Both the position numbers and the translations under genes were made by a program. From the NCBI RefSeq assembly GCF_014799995.1, contig NZ_JAAVGY010000012.1, positions 1 to 17,247 of the forward strand: a stretch of DNA of 17,247 nt. Direction: 5' to 3'. Shown piece after piece: positions 14,939 through 17,247 of this stretch (position 1 is the stretch's first letter; every line of letters starts with the position of its first letter). This DNA comes from Helicobacter sp. (lineage in GTDB: Bacteria; Campylobacterota; Campylobacteria; Campylobacterales; Helicobacteraceae). Below the pieces are notes generated by a model. The model did no database searches. It was not told the origin of the DNA and saw nothing but the letters and a program-made list of their open reading frames with translations.

Positions 14939-15778
14939 ATGTTTAAAAAATCCGTTTTCAGTCAGTTAGTATTAGGCGCGGCTGCGGCAGTGTTATTCAT
15001 CAGTGGTTGCGATTCCAAAGTAGAATCCCAAGATAAAGCGCAAAATACAGAAAATAAAAAAATAGAAAAACTCATCGTAGGCGCAACTCCTGAACCACAC
15101 GCAGTAATGCTAGAGCAAGTCAAGGCGACTTTGGCAAATGAGGGGATTGAACTAGAAATCAAAGAATTTACCGATTATGTTACTCCCAACAAATCCTTAG
15201 ATGATGGCTCACTTCACGCGAACTTCTTCCAACACAAGCCTTATATGGATTCTTTCAACAAAGAGCACAAAACCAACCTAGTCAGCATTGCTGGAATCCA
15301 CCTAGAGCCAATGGGTGTGTATTCTAAGAGCATTAAAAGCCTAGAGGAACTCAAAGAGGGTGATTTGATTTCTTTGCCTAACGACCCAAGCAATGGAGCG
15401 CGTGCGCTTAGAATCTTAGAAGCCAATGGACTAATCAAGCTTAAAGACGGAGTAGAACTTGCAAGTGTGCAAGATATTGTAGAAAATCCTAAAAACTTAA
15501 AATTCAAAGAAATGGACGCTCCACAACTCGCACGCGCGTTAGGTGATGTCAGTGCTTCAGTGATTAATACAAACTTCGCATTGCTTGCAGGACTTAACCC
15601 ACTGAATGATGCCATTGCTTTAGAGGGCAAGGATTCCCCTTATACCAATATCATAGCGGTTAAAGGCGGTAACGAACAAGACGCTCGCGTGCAAAAACTT
15701 ATCCAAGCTCTCCAAAGCGAAGCAATGCGACAATTTATCTTAGACCATTATAAAGGTGCGATTCTCCCTAGTTTCTAA
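14939..15778 (+). CDS. metQ: Methionine-binding lipoprotein
   Basis: 279 residues. A lipoprotein signal peptide ends in the lipobox Phe-Ile-Ser-Gly-Cys, with Cys24 as the acylated residue. A short polar linker rich in Lys, Glu and Asn follows (about 25-42). The binding domain matches the NlpA/MetQ family: IVGATPEPHAVMLEQVK, EFTDYVTPNKSLDDGSLHANFFQHKPYMDSFN, ISLPNDPSNGARALRILEANGLIKL and VINTNFALLAGLNP. It would be anchored to the inner membrane's outer face and hand methionine to MetI. AAAGGA precedes the start. No transcription terminator with a clean T-run follows. Confidence 0.94.
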   Translation: MFKKSVFSQLVLGAAAAVLFISGCDSKVESQDKAQNTENKKIEKLIVGATPEPHAVMLEQVKATLANEGIELEIKEFTDYVTPNKSLDDGSLHANFFQHKPYMDSFNKEHKTNLVSIAGIHLEPMGVYSKSIKSLEELKEGDLISLPNDPSNGARALRILEANGLIKLKDGVELASVQDIVENPKNLKFKEMDAPQLARALGDVSASVINTNFALLAGLNPLNDAIALEGKDSPYTNIIAVKGGNEQDARVQKLIQALQSEAMRQFILDHYKGAILPSF

Positions 15779-15783
15779 AATTC

Positions 15784-15808
15784 CTTGCAATGACTCTGTC
15801 ATTGCAAG
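15784..15808. repeat. Perfect inverted repeat, 11-bp arms
   Basis: CTTGCAATGAC and GTCATTGCAAG flank the loop TCT just after metQ. The stem is strong, but no T-run follows, so intrinsic termination is uncertain. It may instead be a dispersed palindromic element; a similar motif (GAATGACGAAGCAATCC) recurs at about 15854-15870. Confidence 0.6.
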
Positions 15809-15824
15809 ATTCCACTTGCTATAC

Positions 15825-15844
15825 TTCTTTATCGCGATAAAGAA
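15825..15844. repeat. Perfect 20-bp palindrome
   Basis: The palindrome is centred on TCGCGA with arms TTCTTTATCG and CGATAAAGAA. With no loop it could be a symmetric protein-binding site or part of a dispersed repeat. Confidence 0.6.
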
Positions 15845-15870
15845 CCAACAAAGCGAATGACGAAGCAATC

Positions 15871-15888
15871 CATTTGAAATTTCAAATG
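15871..15888. terminator. Perfect 18-bp palindrome with T-rich flank, possible bidirectional terminator
   Basis: CATTTGAAATTTCAAATG is followed by ATTTTTAATTT. It sits between the convergent metQ and helix-turn-helix genes. The stem is AT-rich and weak, so a terminator role is only tentative. Confidence 0.35.
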
Positions 15889-15913
15889 ATTTTTAATTTC
15901 TTATCTGAGAGAT

Positions 15914-16126
15914 TTATTTTTCAGTATTTTTCATCTCGGATTCTATAAAGTTTTCATCTTGAATGAGCCGCTCTAATGCTTCAACATTTTCTTTCAAGTT
16001 TGCAATCATCACTTCTGCTTGTAATCCAATCATCAAAAGCCTATAAACTTTTGGGCGATCTTTTTTCCATTTTCTCAAAGTCTTTACATTAATACCTAGT
16101 CTTCCTGCGAGATCGCGTTGCGTCAT
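15914..16126 (-). CDS. Small helix-turn-helix DNA-binding protein
   Basis: 70 residues from the ATG at 16126, which has AGAGG seven bases upstream; a longer frame from a TTG at 16183 has no ribosome-binding sequence. Residues about 1-22 (MTQRDLAGRLGINVKTLRKWK) are a clear helix-turn-helix of the phage-repressor/XRE kind: a helix, Gly-x-Asn turn and recognition helix ending in Trp-Lys. The rest (about 23-70) is helical with regular Leu/Ile spacing, likely for dimerisation. It is divergent from the acyltransferase gene, with direct repeats between them that could be its operator. A transcription regulator is likely; the target is unknown. Confidence 0.72.
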   Translation of the reverse strand: MTQRDLAGRLGINVKTLRKWKKDRPKVYRLLMIGLQAEVMIANLKENVEALERLIQDENFIESEMKNTEK

Positions 16127-16191
16127 TGTAAAACCTCTTAAATTTGATAAAAATCTATTGTTTTTCACTTTAAAACACAACAAGGTAGTTT

Positions 16192-16230
16192 TAGGACTTT
16201 TTAATGATTAAAAGAGTAAAAATAGGACTT
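16192..16230. promoter_or_regulatory. Candidate operator: TAGGACTT direct repeats around an inverted repeat
   Basis: TAGGACTT occurs at 16192-16199 and 16223-16230, spaced 31 bases start to start, close to three helical turns. Between them TTTTAAT-G-ATTAAAA is a perfect 7-bp inverted repeat. The position between divergent genes fits a binding site for the adjacent helix-turn-helix protein. The evidence is pattern only. Confidence 0.35.
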
Positions 16231-16252
16231 AACTTGATACAAGGTGTTTTTA

Positions 16253-17247
16253 ATGCAAAAAACTCTCAAAGAAAATGGCAATACAATCTATGGAGATTTA
16301 AGCAAGCAAAAAAATTTCAAAGTAGAATTTATGGGCTCTAACAATCTCCTTTACTTCGCAGGGACGAGCCAAAATGTCCAAATAAATTTTAGAGGAGATA
16401 ATAGCCTAGTTTTCATAGGAAACAAGGCGCGCGTGAATGGAAAAATAGAAATTGCAACCAATGGAGTATGTTACATTGGCGATGATTCCACTTTTAATGG
16501 CGTAGCTTTCAGAATCTTTGAGGGAAAAAATATTATTGTAGGCAATGATTGTATGTTTTCTTGGAGCATTTGGCTTAGCACTTGCGACCATCATTTAATT
16601 TTTGATTTTAGCTATCAAAGGACAAATTTTAGCAAAAGTATTTACATTGGAGACCATATTTGGTGTGGGCAGGAATCTGCGATTCTCAAAGGGACTTTTA
16701 TCCCAAGCGGAAGTATTATAGGGGCAAAAAGTATCATTCGTGGTATCAAGGATTCTAATACCATTTACGCAGGGAATCCCGCACAATGTATCAAAGCCCA
16801 TAAATTTTGGTTGCGTGAAGATCCTGCGGCTGGGAATTGGACACAAGAGCAAACCAATTTGTATGCCCACAAAGAAACAAGCGACTTCCAATACATTTAC
16901 CAACAAGATAGATTTCTCTCTCCAACAGCCTTAGAAGCAGAGCTAGAATCCCTTAAGAGTGCTTCAGAAAAGTTAAAATTTCTCTATGATTCCATTTATT
17001 GCAACACTGACAAAAATCGCTTTGCTTATTTTAAGAATTGTCCATATAACTTGCCCTTGCCAAGAATTTTACCAAGATTCCAGCTTCTTACGCATTCTCA
17101 AGCACATTCTGACATTGCTAGTGCTACTAAAGACAGAATCCACAATCATCTAGCCTATAAGCTAGGGCAAGCATTGATTCTAAACTCTAAGAGTCTGTGG
17201 GGATATATTAGAATGCCTTATGTGCTATCTTATATTAAAGAATCCCA
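16253..17247 (+). CDS. Left-handed beta-helix acyltransferase with glycosyltransferase-type C-terminal tail, 3' end outside window
   Basis: The ATG at 16253 follows AAGG about eight bases upstream. The frame is open to the window edge, giving 331 codons with no stop. Residues about 28-180 show hexapeptide-type turns (FIGNKARVNG, CYIGDDSTFNG, IIVGNDCMF, IYIGDHIWCG, IIGAKSIIRG, IYAGNPAQ) and Thr-Cys-Asp-His-His, the usual place of the catalytic His in O-acetyltransferases of this fold. From about residue 300 the sequence (Asn-His-Leu-Ala-Tyr-Lys-Leu-Gly-Gln-Ala-Leu-Ile, then Ser-Leu-Trp-Gly-Tyr-Ile) resembles the tail common on Helicobacter and Campylobacter surface-glycan glycosyltransferases. 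It probably acetylates or otherwise acylates a surface glycan in the cytoplasm. The substrate is unknown. Confidence 0.83.
   Translation, partial: MQKTLKENGNTIYGDLSKQKNFKVEFMGSNNLLYFAGTSQNVQINFRGDNSLVFIGNKARVNGKIEIATNGVCYIGDDSTFNGVAFRIFEGKNIIVGNDCMFSWSIWLSTCDHHLIFDFSYQRTNFSKSIYIGDHIWCGQESAILKGTFIPSGSIIGAKSIIRGIKDSNTIYAGNPAQCIKAHKFWLREDPAAGNWTQEQTNLYAHKETSDFQYIYQQDRFLSPTALEAELESLKSASEKLKFLYDSIYCNTDKNRFAYFKNCPYNLPLPRILPRFQLLTHSQAHSDIASATKDRIHNHLAYKLGQALILNSKSLWGYIRMPYVLSYIKES

Noticed and set aside
16406..16906. Two minus-strand frames (62 and 103 aa) and a short plus frame at 16740
   Set aside because: They are shadows of the long open acyltransferase frame, which has clear hexapeptide repeats and continues past the window edge.
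1..17247. CRISPR arrays, tRNA or rRNA genes, insertion sequences
   Set aside because: No regularly spaced repeats, no tRNA-like cloverleaf or rRNA sequence, and no transposase motifs were seen on either strand.

Overview
The window looks like a piece of chromosome from an enterohepatic-type Helicobacter or a close Campylobacterota relative. This rests on low GC, heavy use of GATTC/GAATC-containing codons, TATAAT promoters preceded by T-runs, long homopolymeric G tracts inside glycan genes, and gene families best known from Campylobacter jejuni and Helicobacter. The species is not identified. No database search was possible, so family names come from motif recognition.

Region 1 (1-2890) is visibly more AT-rich. 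It looks like the tail of a secreted-effector (probably type VI) locus: the end of a VgrG/PAAR-associated-looking protein, a tiny exported YwqK/MORN-like protein, two related membrane-anchored immunity-like proteins, and two N-terminal fragments of lipase-like effectors that stop before the catalytic GHSLGG motif.

Region 2 (2891-11051) is one dense plus-strand run with overlapping or nearly touching genes. It opens with an ABC-F ATPase. A surface-glycan modification cassette follows: a DltA-like adenylation enzyme fused to a Zn-aminopeptidase-like (DUF2172/DUF4910, Cj1295-type) domain, an acyl/aminoacyl carrier protein, a Cys-rich YkgJ-like protein, an AAC(3)-family N-acyltransferase, a sugar-formyltransferase-like enzyme, a second carrier protein and a second AAC(3)-family protein. 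The content resembles the C. jejuni flagellin-glycan region around Cj1295-Cj1308. Two poly-G tracts control it. A G13 tract puts the adenylation gene out of frame as sequenced (predicted ON at G9/G12/G15). A G14 tract at the end of the first AAC(3) gene chooses among three C-termini; one ends in a stop overlapping the GTG start of the formyltransferase gene, inside a predicted hairpin that also holds that gene's ribosome-binding site.

Region 3 (11052-13140) carries a probable restriction endonuclease and a beta-class DNA methyltransferase, overlapping by one base, then a convergent small exported protein. A roughly 65-bp degenerate direct repeat including a promoter flanks this block.

Region 4 (13141-15913) is the methionine importer metN-metI-metQ behind a leader of about 130 nt with two hairpins, followed by three perfect palindromes in 105 bp.

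Region 5 (15914-17247) has a small helix-turn-helix protein on the minus strand, divergent from a left-handed beta-helix acyltransferase that runs off the right edge and bears a C-terminal tail familiar from Helicobacter/Campylobacter glycosyltransferases.

Working model (inference): the cassette activates an amino or hydroxy acid, loads it on a carrier protein and passes it to an amino-sugar of a surface glycan, with formylation as an alternative cap. Two poly-G tracts would give several heritable glycan states.
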